Positions 21,771 through 33,852 are shown, counted from the stretch's first letter. The stretch is 64,000 bases of DNA from Gnetum montanum (GCA_015680685.1 MNCI01012713.1:393820-457819), one strand, 5' to 3'. Notes: generated from the letters alone by a model not told the origin. A program made the numbers and translations.

Positions 21771-24700
21771 GCCTGTCAACCGCCTCGAGGGGGGGCACCG
21801 TCATTTCTTGCCAAGTGGCGTGCATGTAGGGGCACTCGTAAATGAAGTGAGTTATTGTTTCAGGTGCATCGTGACAGCGTGGACACATGTCGTCTTGCAT
21901 GATGCCGCGCCGTCTCAGGACAACGTGTACAAGGAGCACCTCAGATTTGATCATCCATAGAAACATTTTGATTTTTTCGGGGAGCCGCCCGCGCCAAATG
22001 TGCTACCAACCATCCTCCGAGGGGTATTTCTCTGTCAGTAAGATGCACGGCTCTAGGTGGATCCAGCCCTAGGTCAACATTGCTTGTGCGTGTTGGCAGA
22101 TCATCTGCAAGGGCCGTGAGGCACGCGTTCCGATTTCCCACTGCATGTACTTCCTTTGGGTGATGCGAGCCCACTGACTGAGCTCCCCATGCATGCGCGT
22201 CAGGCGGTGGAGGAGCCATTGCTGTCCTAGCATGATTTCGTCCTCGAAGGACGTGATGCCCAACCCCCCCGCTTTACGAGGACGAGCAATACAGGTCCAA
22301 TTAACTAGGTGAAGCTTGCCCCCCCCCCCCCTCCCCCCCCCCCCCCCAAACGAAGCTTCGGACCATCGTGTTAATCTATTGAGTGATAACCGCGGGGGAG
22401 CGGCAACTGCTGCCACAAACCATGTGACAGCCATGAGGATCCCGGTTGCCACCAAGAGGTGGCCCTTGCATGTAAGGAAGCGATTGGCCCAATGGTTCAT
22501 TCGCTTTTCAACCTTCGCCATGAGTGGCGCCCATGCATTTTTCCGGCCCCATTGGAACAACGGGATGCCGAGGTAGGTGTCGTTGGTTGTCCCCGACTGG
22601 ATGTCCAGGATTTGTACCACCCTGTCTTTCACCTGTGCATCAACATTAATGAGATGTGCCGCTGACTTGGTGCAGTTGATTTCCAATCCTAATTCTACTG
22701 CCAACCGGACAGGGCTATGTTAATACACCATGCTTGTGGGGCCGCTGCCCGGCTAAGTAACATGGTGTCGTCGACATAGTGTTCAACACGACAGGCCACC
22801 CCAACAATGTCCAAGCCTTCCACCCCAGACGTGCTGCAATAATGTTGCATGAGGTCCATGGCAATGATGAAGAGTAGGGCCGAAAGTGGGTCACCTTGTC
22901 TCAAGCCCCTACCAAGAGATGAGAAACCCCACAGCCGCCCCCCCACATCGAAAGAGAAACCTACGGAAGAGTGGATGTGCATACATAGTTGGACAAACCT
23001 TCGATCAAACCCTTTTTGATGCATAATGTCTTGTAAGCCTTCCCAACTAAGCATGGCATATGCCTTAGCTATGTCAAGCTTGAGACATAGACTAGGGAAA
23101 CCCGTGGTGCGAAGGGAATGGAGGACCTCCTGCATGAGGAGAACCTAATCCGGGAGGGTCCTACCCTGAACAAAGCCAGCCTGATTGCTTCCCACCAGCT
23201 TGGGCAGAAGAGGCCCAAGTCGGTTGACCAGGAGCTTAGAGAAGATCCTGATAAGGACGTTGCAAACTCCAATGGGACGAAAGTGTTCCGGGCGGTGGGC
23301 GTCCAACTGCTTGGGGATGCACACGATTCGAGAGCAATTGATTTCCCGTCGCACTTGTCACCTGGTCAGCATGACATTGAAAGCATCCAGGATATTGGGC
23401 CCCACAATATCCAGAAATTTTTTGAAGAATTCCAGTGACCATCCATCCAGTCCAAGCGCTTTCCCTCCCAACATATTGTTGAGGGTGGTAGTCAGTTCTA
23501 GCCAGGAGAAGGGGGCCATCAATTGCCGGTTGTTCGCTTCGTGGAGCACCTTCTCCACCTGGACCAAAATGGGTTGGGTAGGCCGCTTGGTCCAAATTTC
23601 CCCCCAGTATTGTGACAACTCATTGTCTATCCCCTGCGGGTCATCAATAACCTCACCTGTCTAGGTTCAAAGGTAGTGGGCCTAGCTTTCGCCACGTATT
23701 TTGGTTATGGCAAAGAAGAATTTTGTCTGTCTGTCTCCTTCTCGAAGCCATCTAATCTGGGAGCGCTGCCACCAATATGTTTCCTCCTCCAGGTCAAGAT
23801 TTTGGAGTTGTCGTAGGAGATGCATCTCCTCCAAATGCAAGTCCTCCCCAATCTCTTGCTGCGCCTGGACTTGTCCCAGCCACTCACGAACCATCCTTTG
23901 GCCAAATCCGAAGGAGAATTTCTCCTCCATCGAGAGGGCCTGAATGGCCCACTTTAGCCAGAGCAAGGCCTCTTTGAGGAAGTTCCGAGGGTCAACCCGA
24001 TCAGGTTGGTAATCAGCCCAGATATCCTCAACCAAAGGCCGTAACCATGATTTAGAGAACCACGTGACCTCGAACCGGAAAGGGCGTGGGGCCTGGGGCT
24101 TATCTGACCCGAGGGAAACGACCAACGAGCAGTGATCAGAGGCGGCCCTTTCCTGCCCCGTCACGTGCACAGCGGTGCGGAGGAGGAGGTCGGAGCTAAT
24201 GCAAACCCAATCAATGCGAGAAAGGATACAGTGCACCCCTTTTCGTCGGTTGCTCCAGGTGAACTGGCAGTTCGCGATGGGTAAGTCAACCAGGGAGTGT
24301 GTATCCAGGAAGTCAAGGAAAGCCTACGCACCCGAAGGTGGGGGGGCAACTCCCCCAAACTTCTCCCAAGGGTGTAGGCGCTGGTTGAAGTCGCCCACCA
24401 CCAGCCAGGAGCGGTGGTCTGGCACCAACGACGCCACCCGGTTCAGCTCCTGCAGCCGCGACTCCCAAGCCTGTGCCCCATAGAAATTGGTCAGTCAAAA
24501 CCCGTGGGCAAGAATGTGGACTGTGATGGCCCACGGAGATGCGTCTACCAATGTTATGGTGTACTGTGCCAGGATGGCAAGACCCCCGGCTCTGCCCTGG
24601 CAGGGGTGCAGGTGGGTAGCCCAGCCCTCCCATTGGAGGTGGCAGGATTCTTCTACCTGCAGTTTGGTTTCCTGGAGGCAAACAATATCACAGTTTTCCT

Positions 24701-24782
24701 CTCTAACAATACGGTGCAGGGTATTTCTTTTATAGGGGGTGCCCTGTCCCCTGCAGTTCCAGCTGAGAATCTTCATGTGCAA
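21090..24782 (-). pseudogene. LINE ORF2: endonuclease, RT, zf-RVT, C-terminal domain X
   Basis: Starts MHMKILSWNCRGQG, the exonuclease-endonuclease-phosphatase start of plant L1 LINEs, with VCLQETKL and GDFNQ. RT blocks include PEHFRPIGVCN, LGPLLPKLVGSNQAGFVQGR, LCLKLDIAKAYAMLSW, GLRQGDPLSALLF and the active site YVDD (about 22770). The maturation region reads KLHLVNWTCIARPRKAGG; zf-RVT reads CPRCHDAPETITHFIYECPY. From the start to about 22700 the frame is constant apart from a few stops. It then shifts, and returns for domain X. Domain X has GVTPMFELD, PLQWLVGDPDL, FFANWNGD, TRGLQDAASFFEGPV, LVDRFFVQSGNASKLQGLHF, and LPRFFLEALL. It makes ORF2 about 200 aa longer than a normal L1. Confidence 0.85.
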
Positions 24783-25069
24783 CCAGGGGTGCGACGTTGG
24801 TAGACCTCCCGAAGGGTCTGTTGCTATCCCAGGTCGATATTTCGTTGGGCTTGTTTGCTTCAGGGTCTGGTCTCCGTCGGTCGGCCTGGGCGTCCCTCGC
24901 CGTCCCGCACCACAAGGCTACATACGGCCTCCTCGGAGAGGGACTCCTATGCCTAACGCTGTCAGGTTCAGGTGCTCCCCCAAAAAAAGTTAACCCATTC
25001 CCCCAGGGGGGGGAGCTCTGGTTCCGGTTCCTGCGTGTTCGGCTGGATGATTGGTGATCAGGGGGTGGT

Positions 25070-26145
25070 CAGGTGGGTTGTGTCTATCGGTTGTGGGTGA
25101 TGGGGGGATGTCCTGGTGGTGGACATCGAGGTAATAGGGGGGGAAAGNATGAGGTTATCATTGGGGGGCGGTTGGTCGGACAAGGGGCGCAGACATCCCT
25201 TACGTCCCATGGTGACCCAGTTGCCCCCTCGAACAACTGTCGAGCTGGGTCTCTCGGTCGCGACCTACGAAACCGACATTCTACCTCCCCCTCTAGGTGT
25301 CCAGGCTTTCCGCAACAACCACATCCGTTCGGCCGACCTGCCTGGCTATCCGTGTCGTGTATCGGGGTGGGGTCCGTGGCCAGGTTCTCGAAGGTGACCT
25401 GGAGGGTTTCCTCCCCCCCTCCCGGGAGTTCCAGTACGACCTCCCGGACAAGGTCAGTCATCGACAGATTACGCCAGAGGCAGAAACGGGCAAAGCCCAT
25501 TCTCTCCATCGACCACGTGACATGGTCGAAAGCTATGAAGTCGCCGAAATACCCCGTGACCTCCGTCAGGAACTCAAGGTTCCAAAGTTCCCAAGGGATG
25601 TCGGCCACCCGTACCCAGACTGGGGCCCAAGTGAACAAGTCAGCCTCTCAGTGGGCCCCGGGGCGCCAAGGGGTCAAGGTGAGACCCCGAGCCCCGTAGA
25701 ACCATGGGCCACCGAGCAACACGGAGTCTCAGGCCTGTAGGGAGGGGAGGATAAAAAGGAGCAGGTCCTCAGAAAGGCTCTGGACATCAACGTCCCTGAT
25801 TTTCCACTGTTCCTTTGTCCATCGGCGAATGAGATCTAGCCTCGGGCGGGTCCCCCAGGATATGAAGCGGCCAATGAGGCTACTTTCCATTGTACAAACA
25901 CCCTCAGGGGGGTGGTGGACGCGCAGACGCAGGGTGCGGTCGTTACGGGAGTGGGCCGTTATGGCTCCACCAGGTTTCTCAGCCCCTCGACCCTTGGGGT
26001 CTTCTTCAGCAGGGGCTACGCCAGTGGACGCTCCCGATGCTTTGGGGGTTGTTGTTGGTGTTGGTGTTGGCGTTGTTGCTCCTGCTTTGGCTGTTGTTGC
26101 TGTTGCTACTGCCGCTTCTGTCACGGTTGCTACCGCTGATGCCAA
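25070..26145 (-). pseudogene. LINE ORF1 protein (DUF4283, zinc knuckle)
   Basis: Begins MASAVATVTEAAVATATT, an Ala/Thr/Pro-rich leader. DUF4283 follows: ESSLIGRFISWGTRPRLDL, then WVRVADIPWELWNLEFL and MGFARFCLWRNLS. A zinc knuckle (CGCCGKPGHLEGEVEC, with a longer last spacing than the usual CCHC) ends the conserved part. Such ORF1 proteins bind the element RNA. At least two in-frame stops interrupt it near 25735 and 25640, and an N lies at 25148. Confidence 0.8.
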
Positions 26146-26159
26146 ATTTCATTGCTGAA

Positions 26160-26400
26160 GAACACTATCCAGTAAATATTCAAAATTTCATTTTTACTCC
26201 TCACATTTGTCTCTTTGCTAGTAAGATGCTTCATGGAAAATTAACCACTGGTCAATATCTTGCACAGAAGAGTATTATGATGGATCCAGGTTCTGTCTTG
26301 TGTTCTTCAATAACAAAAAATGCTACTCATCTTTTTACAAATTGTCCATTTATTCAAGATATTTGGGATGTTTTGTTTGTTCTTCTATAAATAGAATTTC
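26160..26400 (+). pseudogene. LINE zf-RVT fragment (separate copy)
   Basis: Readable as a plus-strand frame with KMLHGKLTTGQYLAQKSIMM, then THLFTNCPFIQDIWDVLF. This is the zf-RVT tail of L1 ORF2, opposite in direction to copy C beside it. It may or may not belong to the J-module copy that starts about 180 bp later. Confidence 0.6.
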
Positions 26401-26578
26401 TTTTTGTGAGCTTACCACTATAGATCCAAGGATGTCTATTTGATAAAAAAAAATTTAGAATGTTCAATGAAATGCATTTAGAAACATGGAAACACCCTTT
26501 GGGAAAATCCTGAAGGTTATATAATTGGCCCTTAAAAAATTTTAAAATAACCATATTTTTAAAAGAAATTTTCAAAGC

Positions 26579-27426
26579 ATCGCATTTAAAAATTTAAGAC
26601 ATAGAATCATCAATTCATGGCCACTAAAGGGCAAGAACCCGACCAGAATAAGGCTGAACCTGAGGTGGGGTCGGTTGCACGCAGGAGCAAGTTGCTCTAG
26701 AGAGAGAAGAGGCTGTTAATGAGGCGAGGATGGAAGAGCGCAAGATATGGGAAGCCAAGTGGGAAGCTAGGGAGGAGGCTTTTTGAAGGGAGCTGAGAAG
26801 CTAGAATACCATTACCTGGCTTAGGGAGGGGAAATGCCCCTATGTGTGGATGCAAATCAATTGTGATGTGATGTGGTCGAAGCTACACCAACACATTTGA
26901 CTAGCATCAGCTAAACTACATCCAAACAGCCTAGGGTCTACTGTCGAAAGAGCAAGGAAGGCTGAGGTGTTTAAAATATTCCAATAAGCAACAGCCTTTG
27001 TGGATACGTAGGTGCAGCATGAGCAACTTGACATGCTGCATTCACAAATCTGCCCAAGTTGCAAGTGTGCACATTTGACTGGCCACCATTAAGGGGTTGG
27101 CAGATGTGCATTGTCCTGTTTTTTTTTTTCTTTTCTTTTTCTTTTCTTTTTTTTTTTTTTTTTNTCCTGGACTGGGGGGTTTGGTTGTGGGAGGTCCAGG
27201 GGACCTATTGTCATTTCTATTTCGCATTAATCTGTTTCTAGGAGGGGGCTACATCCCCTTTGTTGTTGGTGATAGGTGGGGTTTATGCCTGTTTCGATGA
27301 GTGGTGGGAATGCACCTCCCTAGGTTTTGTCTGCGTAAGTTGTTTAGGGGGGTTCTCCCCTACTCTCTCTAAGATTGTACATATTTGATTATTAATATAT
27401 ATTTCTGAAACTTTACTCAAAAAAAA
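26579..27426 (+). mobile_element. LINE copy D: coiled coil, J-like module, 3' UTR, poly-A
   Basis: A 5'-truncated LINE. Coiled-coil residues (EARMEERKIWEAKWEAREEA) occur at about 26700-26790. The 3' UTR ends CTTTACTCAAAAAAAA. An imperfect duplication, AATTTTCAAAG at 26567-26577 and AAATTTCAAAAG at 27424-27435, may be the target site. A T/C tract with an N lies at 27120-27164. Confidence 0.7.
26640..27091 (+). pseudogene. Coiled-coil plus J-like module, copy D
   Basis: One frame with several stops. The J-like part runs WLREGKCPYVWMQINCD, SAKLHPNS at the HPD position (HPN), then AEVFKIFQ and ATAFVDT, LDMLHSQICPSCKC. Copies D and F share HPN, whereas A, B and E have HLD. Confidence 0.7.
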
Positions 27427-27430
27427 TTTC

Positions 27431-27834
27431 AAAAGTTTGTATAACAAAGCAAATATATTCTGCTTCTGATTCCCACCTCCATGTTTGACGTTGTCAAAAT
27501 GAATTGAATATTGTTATCTCTAACCTAATGTTATTATTATCAGAGTCATACTTAAAATAATAAAATCACATGTATCAACAAATTTTTGAGCTTTTTTATT
27601 ATGTTTTGTTATTGTATTGACTTATAGGTATCTAGGATCTAAATATTTTTATTTTTAATGTAAGTTCCTAATCTGTTCACTAAAATAACCAAATCCAAAT
27701 GAAGCATAGATCTCTATCCATCCTCATCACACTTCAATAAAAAATTATTGATACATGCACACATGATTAATTTCAATTGGGAAAAAAACTAAACAACTTT
27801 TATTAAGAAGAGAACAAGTCTTCCAGAAAATCTT
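27431..27834. other. AT-rich spacer, nothing recognised
   Basis: Between LINE copy D and the RTE 3' end. No gene, repeat border or RNA gene is visible. Confidence 0.5.
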
Positions 27835-27837
27835 ATG

Positions 27838-28790
27838 GTCATTATCATCATCATCATCCTAGCATTATCCCAACTACATGATGTCAACTATATGAGTTCT
27901 TTTACACCCTTCACTTCTAGTAAGAGCCAAATAAGCATTAATACCCAAATATTGGATATCTTTCTTTATGCAAGCGAACTAAGTATGTTTTGGTCTACTT
28001 CTTTGTTGGTTTTCTTTAACTTTAATGAAAAGATCTCTTCTAACATGAGCATTCTCTGGTCTTTTTAACACATGACTAAACTATCTAATATGAACTTCCT
28101 TAATCTTCTCCTTTATAGGAGCTATTCCCAAACTTCCCCTAATGAGAGTTGTTGATTTGATCTTCCACAGTCACACCCAACATCCACCTTAGCATACACA
28201 ACTTTGCCACATGCATACATTGCATATGATGTTTTTAATAGGCTAGCATTCTAGCCCATAAAGAATCACAAATCTAACGGCAATTATGTAAAACTTACCC
28301 TTCAACCTAATAGGAATTTTTTTAACAAAAAGTACACCACTAGGTTCTTGCCATTTTCTCTATCTTACTTCAATTCTATTTGTCACATCATTGTTAATCT
28401 CACCATCCACTTGAAACAAAGATCCCAAGTATCTGAATTACTTGCATTGAGCAACTTGTTGGTTATGGATTGTAATTTTTGTATCTTCATTACTCTCTTT
28501 CTACAAAAAGTGCACTCCACGTATTCCATTTTACTTGTACTAATCCTTAACCCTTTACCCTTGTGACTCTAAGTTGTTTCTCCAAGTCTTCATTTTTGCT
28601 ACCAAAACTTCTTAGATTCATCCACCAAAGCAATATCATAAACAAAGAGCATACACCAAAAGATATCATCTTGAATATCTTTGGTTAGCTCATTAATAAT
28701 GATGGTAAACAAATAAAGACTTAGAGAAAATCCTTGGTATATCTTGACCTTCACTAAAAACATTTAAACATAAAAATCTTATGGTATGGA
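27838..28790 (-). mobile_element. RTE LINE 3' half, with ATC-repeat tail
   Basis: On the minus strand RT residues are seen at 28740-28640 (YLFTIIINELTKDIQDDI, then CMLFVYDIALVDESKK). The conserved RTE C-terminal block follows (28260-27880: CGKVVYAKVDV, KKTNKEVDQN). It ends with AGTTGGGATAATGCTAGG and a (GAT)n tail at 27861-27838, the usual end of plant RTE elements. The RT is frameshifted and 5'-truncated. Confidence 0.85.
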
Positions 28791-29637
28791 ACATAAAAAG
28801 ATAAGATGTTTGTGAATAATGAAAATATCAAGAGAAAAGAGTCCAGGATAGAAGTACAAAGTCATGACTTATAAGTTGGTCATGGATGAAGCATCACCCT
28901 CCAATCCTTAACCACTAATGAATTCTTTTATTGTCCAATGGATGAATCTCCAAGCTTACTGAAGTTATTCTATGTTAATATTTTTGTGGTTGCATGTTGT
29001 TAGATGTTGAGGCAAGGTGCAATTGGATGATTAACCTAGGTTCTAGCCATAAGTAGTCACATCAACACTTACAACTAAGCTTATGTACATCAAGGCCAAA
29101 TCAAGGATAGAAATTGTGTTCTCTTGCATGTTGAAGAAACAAGGCAAGGAGTTGGCAATCTTCATCCTTTTGACAATATTCTAATGCAATGTTATTGAAG
29201 CAAACATCATTTCATCTGATCATCACAACTGAGATGCACATTTGCATCTTTTAGCATCAAACACAAAGTTGCGTTGAATTCAAAACCAAATTTTTTTGCA
29301 TCTGTTAATTTAAAAGGCTTGATGTTGTATAATGAGCCTTTTTTAACAGTTTTTGTCTTGCGTTTGTGGCAATGCTTGTGAGTCTACTTTGTTGTGATGA
29401 TGTTTCTTGTTCAGTGTTGCTATGCATGTATTCACAATTTGTATGATTTGGTGATTTACCTATAATTTGAAGATAATGACAGATTTTGGTATTGTTGATG
29501 TGCTTTTGTTCATGATTTGTATGATTTGGTTTTGACTTGTCAATCTATCTGTGATTTCATGATTGTGATGAATTTGAGTATCGTTGATGTGATCATGACC
29601 TATATGATGAATAACACCTTTTATATGCATTGGTTGA
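28791..29637. other. Unassigned AT-rich sequence
   Basis: No coding signal recognised. A TG-rich stretch at 29400-29600 has loosely repeated TGATTTGTATGATTTGGT motifs. Confidence 0.4.
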
Positions 29638-29647
29638 ATAATGTGTT

Positions 29648-31596
29648 TTTTTCTTTTGGAAAAAGGTCAGGCTGGATTAAATTAAATAAAAGAATATGTA
29701 GAAACAAGACCTAGATCCAAAAAAATAGGGGAAACAAACCACCCCCCCCCCTCGGGGCACCAAAAACCTCCTTCCCCAACCAAGCATGGGCCATCCCCAA
29801 GCAGCAGTACCCCCTGAAACACAAGCCATACACACTAGGGAGCCACCCCCAAACCCCCAAAGACAAGGCTTAATCAACAATACAAAATGGCCCACAGAGA
29901 GTAGCCCTATTGCAAAACTACTTATTTTACTGGGACCATCAGAAAAGAGGGAAACTAGTTCAGCAAAAGAAAAACCAAAACCAAGAAATAAACCAAAAAC
30001 ACCCAACCATGCATAGGCCAACAAACAATAGTAGCAAAGGCCCCTCAATCATGGTGGGGTAGACTAGAGAAGGCACATTTAGGTCGCACATTGGAGTGGA
30101 CCCTGTCAAGGATCTCCCGTTGGTGTTGTTAAGGCATAAAAGTAGCAGCCTCTTGGAACCGAAGGAATTCCTCTTCCTTCCTTCACCATACCTCTAGAGG
30201 TTGATTTTTTGTCTTGTCAAGGTGGAAACCAACAACAACCAAGCAAATGTAGCAATGCATGGTAGTCCAAGCCATGCTCCTATTGATATCCATAACCATA
30301 TAGGAGTAATGCTCTTCTTCCAGCCAGCACAAAGCTTTCGATTCGTGGGCTTGGTTCAACCTGTTGCTCATCTATTGTTCTTCCAGGAGAGCCCTAGCCC
30401 TCTGCACTTTGGCTGCTTCTGCAAGAAGCTTCCTATCCGCATCCTCTTTGAGAATTTCTACCCAGATCTCCCTCCTTAACTCCTTCTCCCTCTCCTGCCA
30501 AATGGTATCCTCCCATCATTCATGTTGGCAATGTTGTTCTTCAGCTTCCTCCCTATGTATGAGGCATTCTACTTGGGCCCTAGCCTGGACATCCAAGGCC
30601 TATTGTAAAATTATAGCCTCCCACCATACTCTCTCCTCCTCTCTGACCCAAGCTTCAATTTCTACCACTGTTTGGCGAAGTTTCTCTTCAACCTCTGCCA
30701 ACATCTCCTTGCATAAGCTTTCAACCTCCAACAGCAACTCATTCACCTCTCGAGAACAAGCAAAGGATGATTCAACAAAAACCCCTAGAGCTAGCGCCAA
30801 AGACAAAGAAGATCCTTCTAACAAGCACTGCCAACCATAAACACATGTAAATTGGACCAAGCAATCTAGAGGGATCAAGGGCTACGCAGCCCATCAAAGG
30901 GCCAAAATAAGGCCAGAGTGTCAATCCCTTTGCTCACAGCGCAGCGACGCCAAGAAAAACTTGGCAATATTGACCAGTCTAGCTATCTTCATGCACCGCA
31001 AAAAAGCAAAATGTGCCCCTTGCAATTTTTAAACATTGCCAGACTACACAAAGTAGTGATTGACAAGCTCAGCCACCTCCTGCCAAAGGGGGGGCAACGC
31101 AAACTATGGGACATGCCCATTGGCAATTTTGGGGATACGGCCTAAGAAGAAGCCCTTGTCATCTTGCAAACCCTGCCCAATAGAAAGAATAACATCACTT
31201 GTCGTTAACACTTCCAAGCAGTTAGCCAACGCTTCCTTGGTCAATTTGATACGAACCCCCCTAAAAGTTGTATAGTCTCCCCGCCATTCTAGGAGCTCTG
31301 ATTTGCCCACGAGGAGTAGCAGGACATCAGCCAAGCCCATCTCCATCACAATGTTCCATAGCTCCCACTTCTGCCAATATTCCTCCACCCCTAGTTCAAA
31401 TGTTGATGTGACCCCCATGACCACCATTGCTTCAACCCATAGTTTGTGCACCAAAAAAGCTATATGTGCAAGAGCAATAGGCAGTGTAGCTCTAAAAATT
31501 TTTGTGTTGCGGGCCTTCCAAATGTTCCATAGAATGGTCATCGCAAAGGAGTCGCCGAAGACTTGCAAGGTTGGGTTAGTGCCTACAACCCTCTAG
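29648..31596 (-). mobile_element. LINE copy E, complete 5'-truncated insertion with 10-bp target duplication
   Basis: ATAATGTGTT flanks both ends (29638-29647 and 31597-31606). In minus orientation the insert holds the end of ORF2 with domain X (31568-31000), coiled coil (30880-30390), J-like module (30290-30050), a 3' UTR and an A-rich end (CTTTTTCCAAAAGAAAAAAA). It is therefore a true LINE insertion, and it proves that these modules belong to the LINE transcript. Confidence 0.88.
30050..31568 (-). pseudogene. LINE ORF2 tail: domain X, coiled coil, J-like module in one frame
   Basis: About 506 codons in a single frame with only stops, no shift seen. Domain X: ILWNIWKARNTKIFRATLP, VTSTFELGVEEYWQKWEL, QGLQDDKGFFLGRIPK, then GAHFAFL. 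The coiled coil contains EVNELLLEVESLCKEMLAEV and REEERVWWEAI. The J-like part contains YSYMVMDINR, FHLDKTK (HLD), EEFLRFQEAATFM and REILDRVHSNVRPKC. This copy best supports a continuous polyprotein. Confidence 0.75.
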
Positions 31597-31871
31597 ATAA
31601 TGTGTTGGTAATTAACAACCTATTATTTTTCTTTGTGATTAATCTTAGTTATGCTAGTGTGTTTTGTTATGTTTTGAAGTATGTATTGTCTACTAAAATT
31701 GAATTTTTACTTGCATCCACTAAGACCCTCTTAGATTTATTAAACCAATTTTAGAATTCCTTTTATGGAATTCTTTTAAAACCATAACTCAATGCATAGG
31801 AATTATTTTTAAAACTGATTCAAATGTTTCTTTGTAAACTATATATATTAGTGTGGTATCTCATGTATATG

Positions 31872-31962
31872 TTTTGTTATGTGTTCATATGAGTTTTGAA
31901 TCCGTTATCTATAGGTGCTCCTGTGCACATGCTAACTAACTATTGAGCTATCAAATCAGGAA
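31872..31962 (-). mobile_element. tRNA-like SINE fragment
   Basis: On the minus strand TAGCTCAATAGTTAG (A box) is followed after about 30 bases by GGATTCAAAACTC (B-box-like). A second copy was not identified, so it could instead be a lone tRNA pseudogene. Confidence 0.4.
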
Positions 31963-32862
31963 AGAAAAGAAAAAAAATTATATTATGACTTAAGGGATAA
32001 AAATGGAATGTTCTGTTTAGCATGAATGATTCTTTTAAAACATACACAGACATCGCTGGGGAACTTGACTAATGAATTAAGTGGAAAGAACCAAACATAT
32101 GAATCAAAAATATTACAAATATCAGATTGTGTTTAAAAAAAAAAATCATCAACATGTGGAATCTTTTGTATATTTTAATTAGCTACTAGAATATAAGAAC
32201 CCCTTCATCGTTGTTGAAAGGTCATGTGATTACCTTTCATGAACATAAAATGGAAAATTTTGCATCGCTGATGGCCCAAAAGAGAAGGTGTTTTACTTGG
32301 TTTTATGTCATAGACTTTCACCTTTTCATGTTTTCATGTTGAAACCTCTTAAAAAAAAAAAAAAGTGTTATGTCATGATTCAGAAGCAGGAAAGCTACTG
32401 TAAAATGAAGCCTACATATTTGTTGCTAGTAAATTTAGAAATGATATGTTGTTAAGAAAAGAAAAGGAACAGGGATGGATATCGTGTTTCAATGTCTTAT
32501 AATTGTCAATTTTCTGTTATAGTAGATCAGCAGGAATTGAAACTCCAATCTCACAAAATCAGAATTTCAAAATGTTGAAAGTTGCAGATATAGGAATTGA
32601 ACCTGCAACCTATAAGATTATATTTTTTAACAATGATCATGGAAAAAAGTGAACTCATCACTTGGTAGTATGGAAAAAGATTTAAGGAAAAAAAAGAATA
32701 GTTTCTAAGAAAGAATCAATTACAAGAAATAAATCATTCTCTTAAATTCCACTATGAGCTATAAAGAGAAAGGAAATACAGGAAAAGATTTTTAAAAAAA
32801 GAAGAAGAGAGAGAGAAAAGGATGTGCATGTGGAGAGGAGAGAACAACCACAAGGGACTGTA

Positions 32863-32936
32863 ATTGAAAATAAAGAGGAGCAACAATATAAGACAGTGTA
32901 ATTGAAAATAAAGAGGAGCAACAATATAAGACAGTG
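32863..32936. repeat. 36-bp perfect tandem duplication
   Basis: A unit starting GTAATTGAAAATAAAGAGGA and ending AAGACAGT occurs twice back to back with no differences that I can see, which indicates a recent slippage or duplication event. Confidence 0.8.
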
Positions 32937-33191
32937 GATGCTACAAAAGATGGCAAAATGAAAGAAAATTAGAGTTGAGAAGCAATTCAACGTATTAATA
33001 AATTGCTTTTGTAAGCAAAAAAAAATGAGCAAAAAGGTAAGATGACCCTTCTCTTGCAATGTTTGGTAGACAACATTGGTTAATTATCTCAAATTTGTTC
33101 TTTTCTCATTTTTTACAATTGAATATTTTTTTATAGTTGTATCAACTTTGACAAGATTCATTGTTGAGATCTTGGCTTGTTAAATCTTTGC

Positions 33192-33852
33192 AGGCCAACT
33201 CACCCAACAGCTAAGACCAGGAGCACCAACAGCAGATTCTGAAGAGAGCTGTGGAGGAGGCTGCCTTGCGGTCACACACTAAGAAGCGGCAGATTTGGGA
33301 AGCTAAGTGGCAAGCAAGGGAGGAGGTGTTCCAAAGGCAGCTATAGCAAACAAAGGTTAATCATCAAGAACTGGTTAAGAAGCTCCTGCGGCAGAAGGAG
33401 ATGGTGCATGCGACGATCAGGGCTGCTTTTGACGAAGAGCTCCATACACAACTAAAAGCCGAAAACCAACAAGAGGAGCTCAATAGGCAAGCGCAGTAGT
33501 AGGAGGAAGAGATGCAATGGGAGAACAAGCACCTAGAGGACGAATAGCTACAACAACAACAACAACATTGTGTGCATGAACACAACACTACCACTTGACT
33601 GTGTGAGGGGAAATGCCCCTATGTTATGATGAACATTAACCAGAACTCTTCCCCGCAGGCACTTAGGCAGTTCATGCAGAGGACCTTCACAAAATTGCAC
33701 CCCAATGGAAAAGGGGATGTTGCAACAAGGGCACAAAAGGCAAAGGCATTCAAGAATTTTCAACAGGTTGTAGCGTTCATGGATATGGAGGAGCGTCGGC
33801 AAATGCTCAATGTTATCAACTCACAAATGCAGCCCTCCTGCAAATGCACCTA
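33192..33852 (+). pseudogene. Coiled-coil plus J-like module, copy F
   Basis: One frame across about 220 codons with six or seven stops, all at positions one base from Gln, Arg or Trp codons. The coiled coil includes KRQIWEAKWQAREEVFQRQL. The J-like module reads CEGKCPYVMMNINQN, KLHPNGKG (HPN), AFKNFQQVVAFMDMEERRQM and a final CKCT. The J part from 33626 is itself open. Confidence 0.75.

Larger units (their letters stand above)
20830..26150 (-). mobile_element. LINE copy C, near-complete (ORF1, EN, RT, zf-RVT, domain X)
   Basis: The best preserved and GC-rich copy of the family. In minus-strand order: ORF1 (26145 to about 25070), ORF2 endonuclease (24782 to about 24100), RT (about 23650-22100), zf-RVT (about 21980-21830) and domain X (about 21760-21090). 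The 3' end is lost: after domain X a Pro-rich linker runs to about 20880, and coiled coil, J module, 3' UTR and poly-A are absent. Frame shifts fall next to G/C homopolymers and Ns (21724, 22318-22348, 25148), so some may be assembly error. No target duplication was identified. Confidence 0.85.
31607..33181. other. Unassigned AT-rich sequence with a SINE-like element and a tandem duplication
   Basis: No gene recognised. It contains a tRNA-like repeat at 31872-31962 and a short tandem duplication at 32863-32936. A second B-box-like string (minus, GGTTCAATTCC) lies at 32595-32605, without an A box that I can see. Confidence 0.5.

Noticed and set aside
20759-26390. Long plus-strand frames (for example 21271-21960, 25297-25740, 25890-26390)
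   Set aside because: They are shadows of LINE copy C on the minus strand; their low-complexity protein runs (poly-L, poly-P) have no family match.
32742-33059. Minus-strand hydrophobic frame of 105 codons (membrane protein?)
   Set aside because: It is the reverse complement of purine-rich simple text that includes a perfect 36-bp tandem duplication; the hydrophobicity comes from low complexity.
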